Of a stretch of DNA of 36,245 nt, positions 1 to 9,193 are shown in pieces. Position numbers and translations under genes: made by a program. The stretch spans positions 1-36,245 of the forward strand of contig JAJYUU010000037.1 in assembly GCA_021792405.1 (NCBI GenBank), read 5' to 3'. The DNA comes from Actinomycetes bacterium (GTDB lineage: Bacteria; Actinomycetota; Actinomycetes; Streptosporangiales; Streptosporangiaceae). The notes beneath the pieces were generated by a model. The model was not told the DNA's origin, did no database searches, and worked only from the letters and a program-made list of their open reading frames with translations. How positions within the stretch are numbered: position 1 is the first letter of the stretch; every line of letters begins with the position of its first letter.

Positions 1-104
1 AAGGATGGCCGCCACCGCCGCTTGCATGCCACAATCATACTCAAGTTAAAACTATTACGCACAGAAATCGGGAAAGAAAACCCGCACGTCAGCGAGCTAG
101 CTGC

Positions 105-416
105 TCACCAACTTCCGGAGGTCTGAGCCCTGCCCGTCCGGCCCGGCAACTCTCCCGCGGCCCTGCCGACACCCGGGGTGACAGGCTGCGAAACCACACC
201 CTTCAGCAGGCTGTGCACGCGAGCATCACGGGGACCGCCGCGCAGCGTCTCGGCCAGCGTGACGGCACTGACATGGATCGTGGCGCCAAGACGCTCGGCG
301 AGCGCCAGCTCCGCCCGGACCCGCGGGGAACCGGCCGCAGCGGCGCTCAGGCCTTCCGAGTCAAGAAGAACAGCGTCCGGCAGCACCAGCGGTCTCAGCC
401 CCCGGCGCCGAGCCAA
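105..416 (-). pseudogene. Truncated VapC-like PIN-domain toxin
   Basis: The N-terminal half reads like an actinobacterial PIN toxin: VLLDSEGLSAAA carries the first metal-binding Asp, VTLAETLRGG the second acidic site, and RDARVHSLLKGV and RAAGELPGRTG follow. After GRTG, where the family continues with a DAVDA-like acidic motif and the last third of the fold, this frame reads only RAQTSGSW and stops. No PIN remainder is visible in any frame between 1 and 104, which is unusually AT-rich for this DNA. The ORF starts at a TTG overlapping the antitoxin stop by 22 nt, with a GTG at codon 11 as an alternative. Without the C-terminal acidic residues it should be inactive as a nuclease. Family assignment is fairly sure; inactivity is inferred. 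Confidence 0.7.
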
Positions 417-628
417 TCGCCCCGGACCTCCTCCAGCACGCTTGCCGGGATTGGGCCGTGCTCCTCTTCCTGCTCGGCGAGCCAGGCCCGCAGCGCACTT
501 CTCCGTTCCTCGGCCTCAATTGCCTCAGCGACGTAACTGGACAAGCTTCGCGTGCCCACCCGGCCCCGGATTCGCTCCAGCAACCCGATCGGCAGCGTAA
601 CTGACACCTTCGCGTACTCGGCGACCAT
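395..628 (-). CDS. Ribbon-helix-helix antitoxin, partner of the truncated PIN toxin
   Basis: A 77-residue protein starting MVAEYAKVSVTLP. The strand KVSVTLPIGLLERIRGRVG followed by SLSSYVAEAIEAEERR is a CopG/Arc-type ribbon-helix-helix DNA-binding region. The C-terminal LAEQEEEHGPIP resembles toxin-binding tails of VapB-type antitoxins. I chose the ATG at 628 rather than the longer frame from 712, because the RHH strand begins right after it and the upstream codons would cross the palindromic operator. The stop overlaps the toxin frame, implying translational coupling. It is probably autoregulated through the inverted repeat directly upstream. With the toxin broken, it may be a solitary antitoxin. 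Confidence 0.72.
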   Translation of the reverse strand: MVAEYAKVSVTLPIGLLERIRGRVGTRSLSSYVAEAIEAEERRSALRAWLAEQEEEHGPIPASVLEEVRGDWLGAGG

Positions 629-631
629 GCT

Positions 632-660
632 GGCGAATCCTACCGTCGGTAGGATTCGCC
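632..660 (-). promoter_or_regulatory. Perfect 13-bp inverted repeat, operator of the antitoxin gene
   Basis: GGCGAATCCTACC (632-644) and its exact reverse complement (648-660) flank a 3-nt spacer. The repeat ends 3 nt upstream of the antitoxin ATG. On the minus strand it contains TAGGAT (642-637), a TANNNT -10 element whose last base is 8 nt before the ATG, and also an AGGA that could act as a weak ribosome site. A bound RHH dimer pair would cover the promoter, as in other type II toxin-antitoxin systems. The repeat is observed; its role as operator is inferred. Confidence 0.75.
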
Positions 661-823
661 TGCGACAAGAGCACGCCACGTGGCCAGCGGAGTACCACGC
701 GATGCTGCCCACAGCCGGGGTGCCGTTCGCGGTGATGCCGAGCGACTGCGCGTGCGGTGGCGCTCACCCAGTAGCCGACCTGCCGTCGCCGCCATGGTCC
801 TAGGACCAGACAGCGGCTCTGCC

Positions 824-2518
824 TTAGGTCAGTTCGCCTGTTGCGGCCTCAGTACCGGGTTGCGTCCCGCGGCGGTGCCGGGCCGGTGCCTTCGTCGCGG
901 CAGCCAGAATAGTGGAGAGCACTGCAGCGAGCGCTGACCCAGCTAGCCAGGCCGAGGACACCGCGGTCAGCCCGTGCGGCGCAAGGAACCACGCGCTGCC
1001 GCAGATGCCGGCTCCGTAGACAGCGGTGCTCGCGACCAGTGCACGGAGCCGGCCTGTCAGCCGCAGAACGGTCCATGCCCAGTTACATGCCGCGACCGGG
1101 AGGACGGCAGCGGCGAGGATCTCCAGGCTGCCAGTCCCGTGCAGGCTATACGCACGGCCGAAGGCAAGGAGTATCCAGTGGGCTGCCAACGCTGTTGCTA
1201 TGCCGCCAGGCACGAAGATCATGATCGCCAGACGTCGGCTACGCCGCCGGATCACTCGCCAGTTTGCACCGGCCTGCGACCCTTCGGCCATGAATGACGA
1301 CTCGACAGCGGCGGCAGCGGTGATCAGGATGCCGGCCATTTGAAATGCGACGAAGTAGTAGCCCGCGGCCTTGGCCCCGAGTCGGTCCAGGACGATCAGC
1401 GGGACAACGACGTTGGGAAGCAAGTTCATCGAGTTGGCTGCGTAGTTTGCGCCTGAGAACTTCAGCAGCGGCCTGAGGGTTCGCAGCGGGTTGGCCAGCG
1501 CAGGCCGCCACCTCAAGATCGCTATGATCAGAACGATGCTGACCACAGCTGCTGTCGCGGGCCCGCCGATCGCCGCGAGGTACAGTCCGTACGCGCCGGT
1601 CCCGGCGGCGACGATACCAAATGCCATCTTGCTGACGCCGCCGACGACGCCGTCGGTGATCGCACAAAATTCGGCTCTCCGGGATGCTATGAAAACAGAG
1701 TCAGTAAGGACATTGACGGCCGTGGCCGCAGACAGCAGCGCAAACCCCAGGGCCATCAGGGGATTGTGCGCGACGAAATCCAGCCGCGGCGCGACAATCG
1801 GTGTCAGCATGACGTAGCCGACCGCGATGGCAGCCGCTACACCGCTCACCATGACGAACGCCGCCGTCAGCAACGGGCCCTTATTCTCCGCCGTCGGGAG
1901 GAAGCGCATCACCGTGATGTTGAGGCCAACCAATGAGAAGAAGGCGAGAAGAGACGTAGCCGAGATCAGGGAGCTGGCTTTCCCGACGTCCTCTGCGCTA
2001 AACAGCCGTGCCATCACGATCCAGAACGCAAACCCCACCGCCGCCTGGATTCCGTTGCTGGCAATCAGGTAGAGCGAGTTACGAATCAGATGATCGACAC
2101 GAAGCCTGGTCTGCAGCGAGCGAACCCGGCCCCGTCCTGCACCGGCGGCCGAATCGCCAGGCGTGATCACGTCGAGGCCGCCAGACACCTCCTCATCCAG
2201 CTGCTCCGGTGACCACGCGGGCAGCACCGGAAGAATCGTTGTCGCAGCCTCGGACATCGCGAGGGACGCATGTGATGCGATCCCCGTCAGAAGAGCCAGA
2301 CCGGCCTCCTGACGAGCCCGGTAGATATCATCTGGCTGGATATGGCGGTCAGCGGCCCCTGCGGATTTGAAATGCGTAGCAGTGTCGTCCAGTTGCCTAC
2401 CGGAGGCGCCGTCTGAAATTGGACGGTAGGGTCGTGCGGCTCTGGCACTGTCGGCAGCCAGGACAGGCGGTGACTGGTCCCGCGCGCCGCCGCTTCGATC
2501 AGCTGTCTCGCGAACCAC
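824..2518 (-). CDS. Wzx-like polysaccharide flippase (MATE/MOP superfamily)
   Basis: A hydrophobic protein of up to 564 residues with many membrane segments starting near residue 145 (RNSLYLIASNGIQAAVGFAF), followed by the MARLFSAEDVGKASS loop typical of polysaccharide-export flippases of the MOP superfamily. Such proteins move lipid-linked repeat units across the cytoplasmic membrane. The first 140 residues are polar and unlike the family, so the start is uncertain: GTG 2518 has AAGGAGG about 14 nt upstream, while ATG 2257 (MSEAATT) would shorten the tail but lacks a clear ribosome site. It lies 186 nt downstream of the sulfotransferase on the same strand and is probably co-transcribed. It is the only exporter in the window and is likely to serve the surface-glycan genes to its right. 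Confidence 0.82.
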   Translation of the reverse strand: MVRETADRSGGARDQSPPVLAADSARAARPYRPISDGASGRQLDDTATHFKSAGAADRHIQPDDIYRARQEAGLALLTGIASHASLAMSEAATTILPVLPAWSPEQLDEEVSGGLDVITPGDSAAGAGRGRVRSLQTRLRVDHLIRNSLYLIASNGIQAAVGFAFWIVMARLFSAEDVGKASSLISATSLLAFFSLVGLNITVMRFLPTAENKGPLLTAAFVMVSGVAAAIAVGYVMLTPIVAPRLDFVAHNPLMALGFALLSAATAVNVLTDSVFIASRRAEFCAITDGVVGGVSKMAFGIVAAGTGAYGLYLAAIGGPATAAVVSIVLIIAILRWRPALANPLRTLRPLLKFSGANYAANSMNLLPNVVVPLIVLDRLGAKAAGYYFVAFQMAGILITAAAAVESSFMAEGSQAGANWRVIRRRSRRLAIMIFVPGGIATALAAHWILLAFGRAYSLHGTGSLEILAAAVLPVAACNWAWTVLRLTGRLRALVASTAVYGAGICGSAWFLAPHGLTAVSSAWLAGSALAAVLSTILAAATKAPARHRRGTQPGTEAATGELT

Positions 2519-2704
2519 GTGGGGGGAGGCTCCCTCCTTGGGGTCAGCGAACGGCGCATCAACTCAGCCGCACCGCGTCAGCGGGGCGCACGTAGTATAT
2601 CAAGCGCCACGAGGGCAGAGCCTCAGCAAGCTTTATCGTCCCAGCTCAGCGGGCATCGCGTTCCTGACCTGCCCGGTGCATCTTGTTCGGACCTTGGCCG
2701 CAGG

Positions 2705-3730
2705 CTAGGCTGGCACAGCCCGCCCGTGGAATCCGTAACTCGCCTGAAGCCGGTTGAAATCGTCACACATCTGCTGGGGCAGTGCCACGGGCTCGCCCTT
2801 CGAGCTATTCGGGCGGATAGACCAGGAAGTTATGCCCTTGAGCCATTCGTCCGGACATGACAGCCCGACACTTTCCGCTATCCTGCGGACGGTACCTACG
2901 GGGTCCTGGGTGAGCTCCTGGTAGGTGATCTCCACCAGCGACGCGCCCAGCCGGTCTCGCCATGCCTGGACTTCTAGCTGACTGACAAGCCACTCATATG
3001 CGCCGCGCTGAACATCGGCGCTAAGCTCATCTACCTCGTGCGGGTAGTAGTTAGCCTTCTTGCCGTCTGCGACGAGTGTGCGCCATTTGGCACGGTCCAC
3101 GCCATACCAGGTATTCAAGGTCGGCCGGAAAGCCAGCTTCAGCTGACCCGTGGCGCACTTCTCGATCGATCGAGCCACATCGACCCCGTCGCGTATTATG
3201 TGCACGAATCTAGCGCCCTCGGTCAGCGCATTCAAGTACCCAATACGCCAAGTGTTGTTCGGGCTCTTTTCGACCAAGCTAATCCCTGGCGCCCGCGACA
3301 TCAACCGCTGGAATCTACGCCGGGCTTCTGGCGTGACGCTGTTCGCATCCAGCAGGCAATGATGCTCGCCACGCGTGAATACTTCTGCCGCATCCATAAT
3401 TGGGCTTATGGCGGCCCATGCACCATACGGTTCGAATAGATATGAAACATCAGGATGTGAACCGATCATGTTACCTAGCAGTGTGGTGCCCGATCTGCCG
3501 CAGCCAATGATGTAAATCATCGGTGTGGGGGCAACCGCGCCGACCGGCTTTCTCGCTTTCAGTCGGGCGAGGGTAACCTGCCGCTGGTAACCCAGTGTTC
3601 GTGTCAGTGGCTTAACGGCTTCTGGCAACAGTCGCTCGTGCAGTGGTATGGCAAAGCCGCCGGGCGCTACAGGCCGGGACAGTTGGGATTTGGTTAGCGG
3701 CTTGCCATGGTTGTCGGTGCCGATGTACAT
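2705..3730 (-). CDS. PAPS-dependent sulfotransferase family protein 1
   Basis: A 341-residue protein with the two PAPS-binding signatures of the family: the 5'-phosphosulfate loop GCGRSGTTLL (residues 76-85) after a hydrophobic strand, and the 3'-phosphate motif with Arg180-Asp181 and Ser188 in VHIIRDGVDVARS. The family transfers sulfate from PAPS to hydroxyl groups of carbohydrates or other acceptors, usually in the cytoplasm when no membrane segment is present, as here. EKSPNNTWR (154-162) is another common element. The ATG at 3730 has AGGAGGG 11 nt upstream. It leads the leftward pair with the flippase, so its substrate may be a lipid-linked glycan before export. The acceptor cannot be deduced. 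Confidence 0.86.
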   Translation of the reverse strand: MYIGTDNHGKPLTKSQLSRPVAPGGFAIPLHERLLPEAVKPLTRTLGYQRQVTLARLKARKPVGAVAPTPMIYIIGCGRSGTTLLGNMIGSHPDVSYLFEPYGAWAAISPIMDAAEVFTRGEHHCLLDANSVTPEARRRFQRLMSRAPGISLVEKSPNNTWRIGYLNALTEGARFVHIIRDGVDVARSIEKCATGQLKLAFRPTLNTWYGVDRAKWRTLVADGKKANYYPHEVDELSADVQRGAYEWLVSQLEVQAWRDRLGASLVEITYQELTQDPVGTVRRIAESVGLSCPDEWLKGITSWSIRPNSSKGEPVALPQQMCDDFNRLQASYGFHGRAVPA

Positions 3731-4182
3731 CCGCTTACGTTCCCTCCTGTGGCGGCAGAACTAGCATCGAAGCTGGTGTACGGACATCGACAAGTCCGCC
3801 GCCGTGCCACGTAGCGCCGGTCGGATAAGCCGAAGCCTAGCCAGCATTGCGCCGGCAGGCAGCCCGCTTTGCGCCGATGGGCATGGCGAAGCGGCGCCGG
3901 GTAGCCGCCTCGCACGCTGTGGCCGCGCTAGAGATCACTTCGTGACCCAGGCAGGCCCTCTGGCAGGTCGCAGACCCAGCCACCTTGCCGCTTTGCGATG
4001 GCACTACCTCATGCCGTCGCGGCGCGGAACCGTGCTGAACGCGAGTAGTGTTCGCAACGGTCACCCTGCAATCTCCGTTGTGCATCGGATGGGTTTCGTC
4101 GGTGGGCCGGGCGGTTGGGTGACCGTCGCGCTATGCATCATCGATGCTGTGAGCTACCGCTTTCTGGCAGGAGTGACGCTAA
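3731..4182. other. Gene-poor interval between divergent genes
   Basis: This 452-nt stretch separates the leftward sulfotransferase from the rightward primase/polymerase gene. Open frames cross it (for example 3804-4190), but their translations show no recognisable domain and no good ribosome site. A 5-bp inverted repeat GCATC-atc-GATGC lies near 4134-4147. It probably holds the divergent promoters, but I could not pick out convincing -10/-35 pairs. Confidence 0.5.
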
Positions 4183-4884
4183 TTGGTTGAAGCCGTGCTT
4201 CGTGGTCGAGGCCGTCGGGCTGTGGGCCGCAAGACTGCAAGCCGGACGGCCGATGCCGCCGTCGGGTACGCAGGCCTGGGCTGGCCGGTCTGCCCTGGCG
4301 CGTTCGCGCCTGACCGGACGCAGCGGGCGTCCTCGGCAGGCCGGTCGTGTTCCTGCGACCGGATCGGCTGCCCGTCGCCTGGCGCTCATCCTGTGTCACC
4401 GGCCTGGCAACTACTTGCGAGCACGGATCCTGAGGTAGTGGCTCGATGGTGGCTGACGATGCCAGAGGCCAATGTGATTCTGGTCACGGGCCGGATCTTC
4501 GATGTCCTCGACGTGCCCGCCGCGGTCGGGATGATGGCCTTGCCCCGAATGGAGCGCGCTGGGTTGCGGCCCGGCCCGGTGGCCATCAGCGCTGGGAGCC
4601 GGGCTCACTTCTATGTCCGTACCCGCGGCGCGCCGGCCGACGAGAACGAGTGGTGGTCCTGCCATCTGGACTGCGAGCCGGAAGAGGTCGCTGAAGTCAG
4701 CGGGCTACGCTGGCATTGCCGGGATAGCTATGTAATCGCGCCGCCGTCTCGCCACGGCAGCAGCGGGACGACCCGCTGGCTTCGGGATCCTGCCAGCTAC
4801 CTGTTGCCCGACGGTGTCCTGGTGCTGGAGATGCTGGCCGATGCGTGCGAGGAGATGGCAGATGACGTCAGGCGGCGGACGTAA
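4183..4884 (+). CDS. Bifunctional DNA primase/polymerase N-terminal (Prim-Pol) domain protein
   Basis: A protein of up to 233 residues resembling the actinobacterial proteins annotated as bifunctional DNA primase/polymerase. Visible features are [11 protein letters not shown] near the start, a Cys cluster [15 protein letters not shown], the stretch [17 protein letters not shown] and then [13 protein letters not shown]. Full Prim-Pol enzymes carry further domains; this short form has only the archaeo-eukaryotic-primase-like module, and its activity is unproven. The start is uncertain: TTG 4183 is the first in-frame start, and GTG at 4195 or 4222 is possible. Its 3' end overlaps hemL by 23 nt, so the two are translationally coupled. 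From memory, this small protein sits next to hemL in other actinomycetes as well, so it likely belongs to the ancestral backbone rather than to the glycan region. Confidence 0.75.
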   Translation: MVEAVLRGRGRRAVGRKTASRTADAAVGYAGLGWPVCPGAFAPDRTQRASSAGRSCSCDRIGCPSPGAHPVSPAWQLLASTDPEVVARWWLTMPEANVILVTGRIFDVLDVPAAVGMMALPRMERAGLRPGPVAISAGSRAHFYVRTRGAPADENEWWSCHLDCEPEEVAEVSGLRWHCRDSYVIAPPSRHGSSGTTRWLRDPASYLLPDGVLVLEMLADACEEMADDVRRRT

Positions 4885-6169
4885 GCGATCCGCGGAGTTG
4901 TTCGCCCGCGCCAGCGCGATCCTGCCCGGCGGAGTGAACTCCCCGGTTCGCGCATTCGGGTCGGTCGGCGGCACGCCGGTCTTCATGGCCTCGGGCAATG
5001 GCCCATACCTGACCGACGTGGACGGCAACCGCTACGTCGACCTCGTGTGCTCCTGGGGCCCGATGATTCTCGGGCACGCGCACCCGGCCGTGACATCGGC
5101 CGTGCAAGCGGCAGCGGCGCGCGGCACATCGTTCGGCACAGTGACGGAGGCAGAAGCGGAGCTGGCGGCGGAGATGGCGGCTAGGGCACCGGTAGAGCGC
5201 GTGCGACTGGTCAACTCCGGAACCGAGGCAACTATGACCGCGCTCCGGTTGGCGCGGGCGTATACCCGGCGGCGGCTAGTGGTGAAGTTCGCTGGCTGTT
5301 ATCACGGGCACGTAGACGCTCTGCTCGTCGCTGCGGGCTCGGGCGTGGCCACATTCGGGCTGCCCGACTCGCCAGGCGTCACGGGGGCCTCTGCTGCTGA
5401 CACGGTGGTGCTCCCGTACAACGATGCCGAGGCAGTCAGGCAGGCTTTCGCCGAGCGCGGTGACGAGATCGCCTGCGTGATCACCGAAGCGTGCCCGGCA
5501 AACATGGGTGTCGTGCCCCCCGCATCGGGTTTCAACGAGCTCCTGGCCGGACTGTGCGGTGAAGCCGGAGCGCTACTCATCATGGACGAAGTGCTCACGG
5601 GTTTCCGGGTGACCAGATCAGGCTGGTACGGCCGTGAAGGAGTAGCGGGTGACTTGATGACCTTCGGCAAGGTCATGGGCGGCGGCCTTCCGGCAGCGGC
5701 CTTCGGCGGCCGGGCCGAGATTATGGAGTTGCTAGCTCCGTCCGGGCCGGTCTACCAGGCCGGCACGCTGTCCGGCAACCCGCTGGCCACAGCGGCTGGC
5801 CTGGCCACGTTGCGGGAATGTACCGCCGAGGTGTACGGGCGGGTTGATCAGGCTGCAGCCGCGGTCGCCAAGATCACCGCAGAGGCGCTGACCGCGGCTG
5901 GCGTCCCCTTCCGGCTGCAGGAGGCGGGCAGTCTGTTCTCGTTTTTCCTCGGTGTTGACGAGCCGGTCCGTGACTTCGGCGCCGCACGGGGGCAGTCCGC
6001 TGCGGCGTATGCGGCCTTCTTTCACGCGATGCTGGACGCGGGGGTGTACCTGCCGCCGTCGCCCTTTGAAGCCTGGTTCCTATCAGCCGCTCACGACGAC
6101 GCGGCGCTCAGCCAGATCGAGTCGGCGCTACCTGCGGCTGCTGCCGCCGCGGCAGCCGCACTCGGCTAG
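4862..6169 (+). CDS. hemL: Glutamate-1-semialdehyde 2,1-aminomutase
   Basis: A 435-residue PLP enzyme converting glutamate-1-semialdehyde to 5-aminolevulinate in the C5 pathway of tetrapyrrole synthesis. Recognisable motifs: [12 protein letters not shown] near the N terminus, [33 protein letters not shown], and the cofactor lysine Lys270 in [11 protein letters not shown]. The length is that of the family. I chose ATG 4862 ([10 protein letters not shown]) rather than the upstream in-frame ATG 4814, because GAGGAG precedes it at proper spacing and the product starts as family members do. It overlaps the end of the primase-domain gene. Its last codons form an Ala-rich tail. The stop TAG overlaps the stop of the convergent epimerase gene. 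Haem made by this pathway would feed the cytochrome c genes further right. Confidence 0.96.
   Translation: MTSGGGRKRSAELFARASAILPGGVNSPVRAFGSVGGTPVFMASGNGPYLTDVDGNRYVDLVCSWGPMILGHAHPAVTSAVQAAAARGTSFGTVTEAEAELAAEMAARAPVERVRLVNSGTEATMTALRLARAYTRRRLVVKFAGCYHGHVDALLVAAGSGVATFGLPDSPGVTGASAADTVVLPYNDAEAVRQAFAERGDEIACVITEACPANMGVVPPASGFNELLAGLCGEAGALLIMDEVLTGFRVTRSGWYGREGVAGDLMTFGKVMGGGLPAAAFGGRAEIMELLAPSGPVYQAGTLSGNPLATAAGLATLRECTAEVYGRVDQAAAAVAKITAEALTAAGVPFRLQEAGSLFSFFLGVDEPVRDFGAARGQSAAAYAAFFHAMLDAGVYLPPSPFEAWFLSAAHDDAALSQIESALPAAAAAAAAALG
6133..6160. terminator. 9-bp hairpin at the hemL 3' end (weak terminator candidate)
   Basis: TGCGGCTGC (6133-6141) and GCAGCCGCA (6152-6160) are exact complements with a 10-nt loop, just before the overlapping stops of convergent hemL and galE. 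It lacks a U-tract on either strand and also encodes the Ala run of HemL, so it may only reflect codon use. It is offered because the two genes leave no other room for terminators. Confidence 0.22.
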
Positions 6170-7164
6170 GAATGAGAAGCCAGTATGCCGTCTCTGATAG
6201 AAGTCCACCGGAGCGAGTGCTCGATCCCTTCTTCGATGCTGTAACGAGGCTCCCATCCAAGCATCTGACGTGCTCGGTCGCTGCGAGTGAAGGCGCCGGC
6301 GCTATCGCCTGGCCGTCGTGGGGCTTCGACCGCAGTGACCGGCTGGCTGGCGACCCGATTGAACGCCTGGACTAGCTCCTTTACGGTCGTGCCGAGCCCG
6401 GTGCCAAGATTTATCGGAACTGAGCTAGCCGTATCAAGGACCGAGTCGAACTTAAGCAACGCCGAGACATGAGCCGCCGCAAGGTCCCAGACGTGAATAT
6501 AGTCTCTGATTCCGGAACCGTCTCTGGTCGGATAGTCGGTGCCAGTGATACTGAACGGCGTAGTTGTCTCGGCTGCTTCGATCAGCTTGCCAAGAGCGTG
6601 ACTGGGCCGCTTCAGGTGGAGGCCGGTCCGCATCTTCGGGTCTGCGCCAATCGGATTGAAGTAACGAAGTGAAAGCACCTTGATGTACTCTGCGCGAGCT
6701 ATGTCCGCGAACATTGACTCACAGACAGCTTTGGTGCGTGCATAAGGGCTGAGCGGCAGGATGTCGGAATTCTCATCGACGCTCAGATCGCTGGCCGGCC
6801 CATAGATTGCCGCCGAAGAACTGAATAGCAAGCGGCGGCAACCATTGCGCAGCAGGTGCTGGACCAGTTGGAGACTGCGAGCGACGTTCCACTCGTAGTA
6901 GCGAAGCGGGTCGGCAACGGAATCTGGCACCACGATAAGCGCCGCGCAATGCACGGTCGCCTCGATGTCCGGGTGCTCAGCAAAGATCTTGTCAAGGAGG
7001 CCGCCATCGCTGATATCGCCTTCATAGAACGACCGGCCTGCAGCGAACTCGCGCCGCCCCGTGATCAGGCTGTCAAGAATGACAGGCGTCACTCCCGAAT
7101 CCAGGCAGGCCGAGGCTACTGTGCTGCCGATATAGCCGGCTCCTCCGGTTATAAGTACCTTCAC
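6166..7164 (-). CDS. galE: NAD-dependent sugar epimerase, UDP-glucose 4-epimerase-like
   Basis: A 332-residue extended short-chain dehydrogenase/reductase. [13 protein letters not shown] supplies the NAD-binding TGxxGxxG motif, SSSAAIYG the catalytic serine region, and PYARTK the Tyr-x3-Lys pair. The later motif [11 protein letters not shown] and the C-terminal [14 protein letters not shown] match UDP-glucose 4-epimerases, which interconvert UDP-glucose and UDP-galactose and feed glycan synthesis. I prefer GTG 7164, preceded by AAGGA at 6-nt spacing, over ATG 7179, which has no ribosome site. It is convergent with hemL and shares its stop-codon bases (CTAG), so the glycan region begins exactly at the end of hemL. 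Substrate specificity cannot be fixed from the sequence; UDP-GlcNAc or a uronic acid is possible. Confidence 0.88.
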   Translation of the reverse strand: MKVLITGGAGYIGSTVASACLDSGVTPVILDSLITGRREFAAGRSFYEGDISDGGLLDKIFAEHPDIEATVHCAALIVVPDSVADPLRYYEWNVARSLQLVQHLLRNGCRRLLFSSSAAIYGPASDLSVDENSDILPLSPYARTKAVCESMFADIARAEYIKVLSLRYFNPIGADPKMRTGLHLKRPSHALGKLIEAAETTTPFSITGTDYPTRDGSGIRDYIHVWDLAAAHVSALLKFDSVLDTASSVPINLGTGLGTTVKELVQAFNRVASQPVTAVEAPRRPGDSAGAFTRSDRARQMLGWEPRYSIEEGIEHSLRWTSIRDGILASHS

Positions 7165-7363
7165 GTCGATCCTTGGCATGTCGGCGGATTGATCAGGGTT
7201 CCTAAGGCAGCGGGAGCGAGTCTACCAGCCCTCTATCGCCCCAGGCCGTGGTCGGCTATGGGCATGGCTTGCCGGCTTGCCGGACGTACGCCAGCTTTCG
7301 CTGCTTCGACAACACATGGGTCCGGCCGGTGCTATCCTCAACGCGCTTGCTTAGGGAGATGAT

Positions 7364-8251
7364 ATGGACAATTCGGCTCAATATCGGCCGACTCGGCCGC
7401 GGCGCGATGGCGAGCCATTGCTGTCGCGCCGCGCGCGCAGGTCATTCAAGCGCGTGGTGCGCACATTCACGCCTCCGCCGAAAAGCCGTCGCCGCTCGCT
7501 GTTGATTTTCGGCTGCCAGCGCTCCGGAACGACGATGCTGCAACAGAGCTTGCTTGATCGCTCGCGGCAGGTCATTGTTCTCGGCGAGAGCGACCCTAAG
7601 CTCGTCCAGCCAGCGGATGTCGACCGGGTCCGCTGGAAATCGCCCGCCGAGGTCGCGGCGGCGCTCGCAAAGCTTCCCTTCGAACTGGTCGTCGCCAAGC
7701 CTCTCGTCGAGTCTCACCATGTAGCGGAATTGCTCGACTCGCTGCCTAATTCCCGGGCAATCTGGATGTTCCGTAACTATCTACCGGTAGCTTCGTCGAA
7801 TCTTGCCAAATTTGGCACGGCCAATGGCCACAGCGATCTGGTCAAGCTGCTCTCCGGCCAACCGGGTGACTGGCGGGCACACTGCAGGGATGAGGTCCGC
7901 GATCAGATTCAGTCCATCGTCAGCAAGGGTGCATCTGACCTGGACGCTGCCGCGCTCTTCTGGTGGGCGCGGAATCAGCTGTATTTTGATCAGAAGCTCT
8001 GGCAGGACCCTCGTGTGCGCTTGCTCCGGTATGAGTCAGTAGTGCACAACCCTGCGCGCTGTCTGGCCGAGCTGGGTGACTTCCTGGACATCTCCATTTC
8101 AGCCGGGCCAGCAGAACGTGCTGTCCGGCAGAGCGCGAAGGAGCAGGCGCAGCTTCAGCCGGCCGTTGAGGAACTCTGCGCAGAGCTCCTTGATCGCTTC
8201 CGCAATGTTCCTGAACTGGCGCCGCTCGAGACCATGTCCGCCGACGCTTAG
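7364..8251 (+). CDS. PAPS-dependent sulfotransferase family protein 2
   Basis: A 295-residue protein with the PAPS 5'-phosphosulfate loop GCQRSGTTML (residues 50-59) after the strand SLLIF. The 3'-phosphate site is less canonical: IWMFRNYLPVASSN has Arg137 and Ser144/145 where RDPRDVxxS is usual. The first 45 residues are Arg-rich and lack a signal peptide, so a cytoplasmic location is likely. ATG 7364 follows AGGGAG at good spacing. It is transcribed divergently from the epimerase and converges on sulfotransferase 3. The family transfers sulfate to hydroxyls of sugars, lipids or other small acceptors; the glycosyltransferases around it suggest a carbohydrate acceptor, which is inference. Confidence 0.8.
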   Translation: MDNSAQYRPTRPRRDGEPLLSRRARRSFKRVVRTFTPPPKSRRRSLLIFGCQRSGTTMLQQSLLDRSRQVIVLGESDPKLVQPADVDRVRWKSPAEVAAALAKLPFELVVAKPLVESHHVAELLDSLPNSRAIWMFRNYLPVASSNLAKFGTANGHSDLVKLLSGQPGDWRAHCRDEVRDQIQSIVSKGASDLDAAALFWWARNQLYFDQKLWQDPRVRLLRYESVVHNPARCLAELGDFLDISISAGPAERAVRQSAKEQAQLQPAVEELCAELLDRFRNVPELAPLETMSADA

Positions 8252-8272
8252 GTGGCCATCACGGCTAGCCGA

Positions 8273-9181
8273 TCAATCGAGGAAGCTCTCGTAGGGTGTT
8301 CCGGAAAGGTGCCGGGCAACGTCGTTGTAATTGGACAGCACGTCCCGCAGATTGTCGCTGCCGACTTTTACGAGTGACGACATCAGCCCGCTGTCGGGGA
8401 CTTGCTGGCCGACGGCTGCACAGAGTCGGCCCTCGATTTCCCGGCCCTGGGGCCCAACGTAGTCCTCATACCAGACTTCGATCGTCGGCAGTCCCCGGAT
8501 GGCCTTACGGGCGACCCTCTCGGCAGAATCTATCCGCCTTAGCCGCATAGTAAGGCCGCGCAGGGGAAGGTCAATCTTGGGAACAGTGGCTGCCCCGGAA
8601 ATATTACGTGAGTGGAACTGACCGGTCTGAGCTGCGAGAGTGTGCGATGCCAGCATTTTGAGATGGTTTCTTCGCAACGTGTGCACGATGAGTACTTGAT
8701 TATTCGTCAGCCACCTGATTAGCTGCGCGTCGTGGCACGCCCTGCCCACAGATGGAGCGATGTAGCTGAGCTTCGGCCAAAGCGAGAGCTGATCGTACAT
8801 GATCTTCATGCCAACTACGTCGATGCCGGACTCGGGGTCGACGTGTGCAACCGAGTCTAGGAACGTCTCTCGGATGGACGGGCGCATTCGAAACCATCGC
8901 GGATACCCGTGCGAGACCAACCACTCGCGCAGCGACGGTTCAGAGTCGACAGCGGGCAGCAACACCTCTTCGTGACAGACTATGCGCGGATGACTGTTGA
9001 GGCGAGTGGCGACGAGAGTGGAGCCACTTCGCTGTCCGCCGAAAACGACGAAAGTAGGGCTTCGCTGAGCTAGCTTGTGTGGTCCTGTGTCCATCATGCG
9101 CATACTCCGGCGCTCGGCAAAGTTGGTCTCCGTCGAGTCGTTCGGTTTGCGTGGCTCGGCCGGTCGCCGCCACATTGTCAC
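8273..9181 (-). CDS. PAPS-dependent sulfotransferase family protein 3 (Stf0-like)
   Basis: A 302-residue protein with FVVFGGQRSGSTLV (P-loop GGQRSGST, residues 48-55) and a 3'-phosphate-binding candidate HTLRRNHLKMLASH (Arg170/171, Ser179). The pattern of GxRxGST, a conserved HEE after the P-loop and the RRNHLKMLAS stretch recalls Stf0-type sulfotransferases that act on trehalose or other glycans; that resemblance is my reading, not a computed match. The start may be GTG 9181, ATG 9175 or an ATG near residue 27 or 29. The gene begins 12 nt after the stop of the GH16 gene on the same strand, so the two form one transcription unit. Confidence 0.8.
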   Translation of the reverse strand: MTMWRRPAEPRKPNDSTETNFAERRSMRMMDTGPHKLAQRSPTFVVFGGQRSGSTLVATRLNSHPRIVCHEEVLLPAVDSEPSLREWLVSHGYPRWFRMRPSIRETFLDSVAHVDPESGIDVVGMKIMYDQLSLWPKLSYIAPSVGRACHDAQLIRWLTNNQVLIVHTLRRNHLKMLASHTLAAQTGQFHSRNISGAATVPKIDLPLRGLTMRLRRIDSAERVARKAIRGLPTIEVWYEDYVGPQGREIEGRLCAAVGQQVPDSGLMSSLVKVGSDNLRDVLSNYNDVARHLSGTPYESFLD

Positions 9182-9193
9182 GGGAGTCTGGTG

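Noticed and set aside
3804-4190. 128-codon plus-strand frame before the primase-domain gene
   Set aside because: No start signal, no recognisable motif, and composition typical of non-coding GC-rich DNA.
6133-6160. Strong rho-independent terminator at the hemL end
   Set aside because: The stem is perfect but has no U-tract, and the sequence is already explained as codons of an Ala run. I kept it only as a weak candidate.
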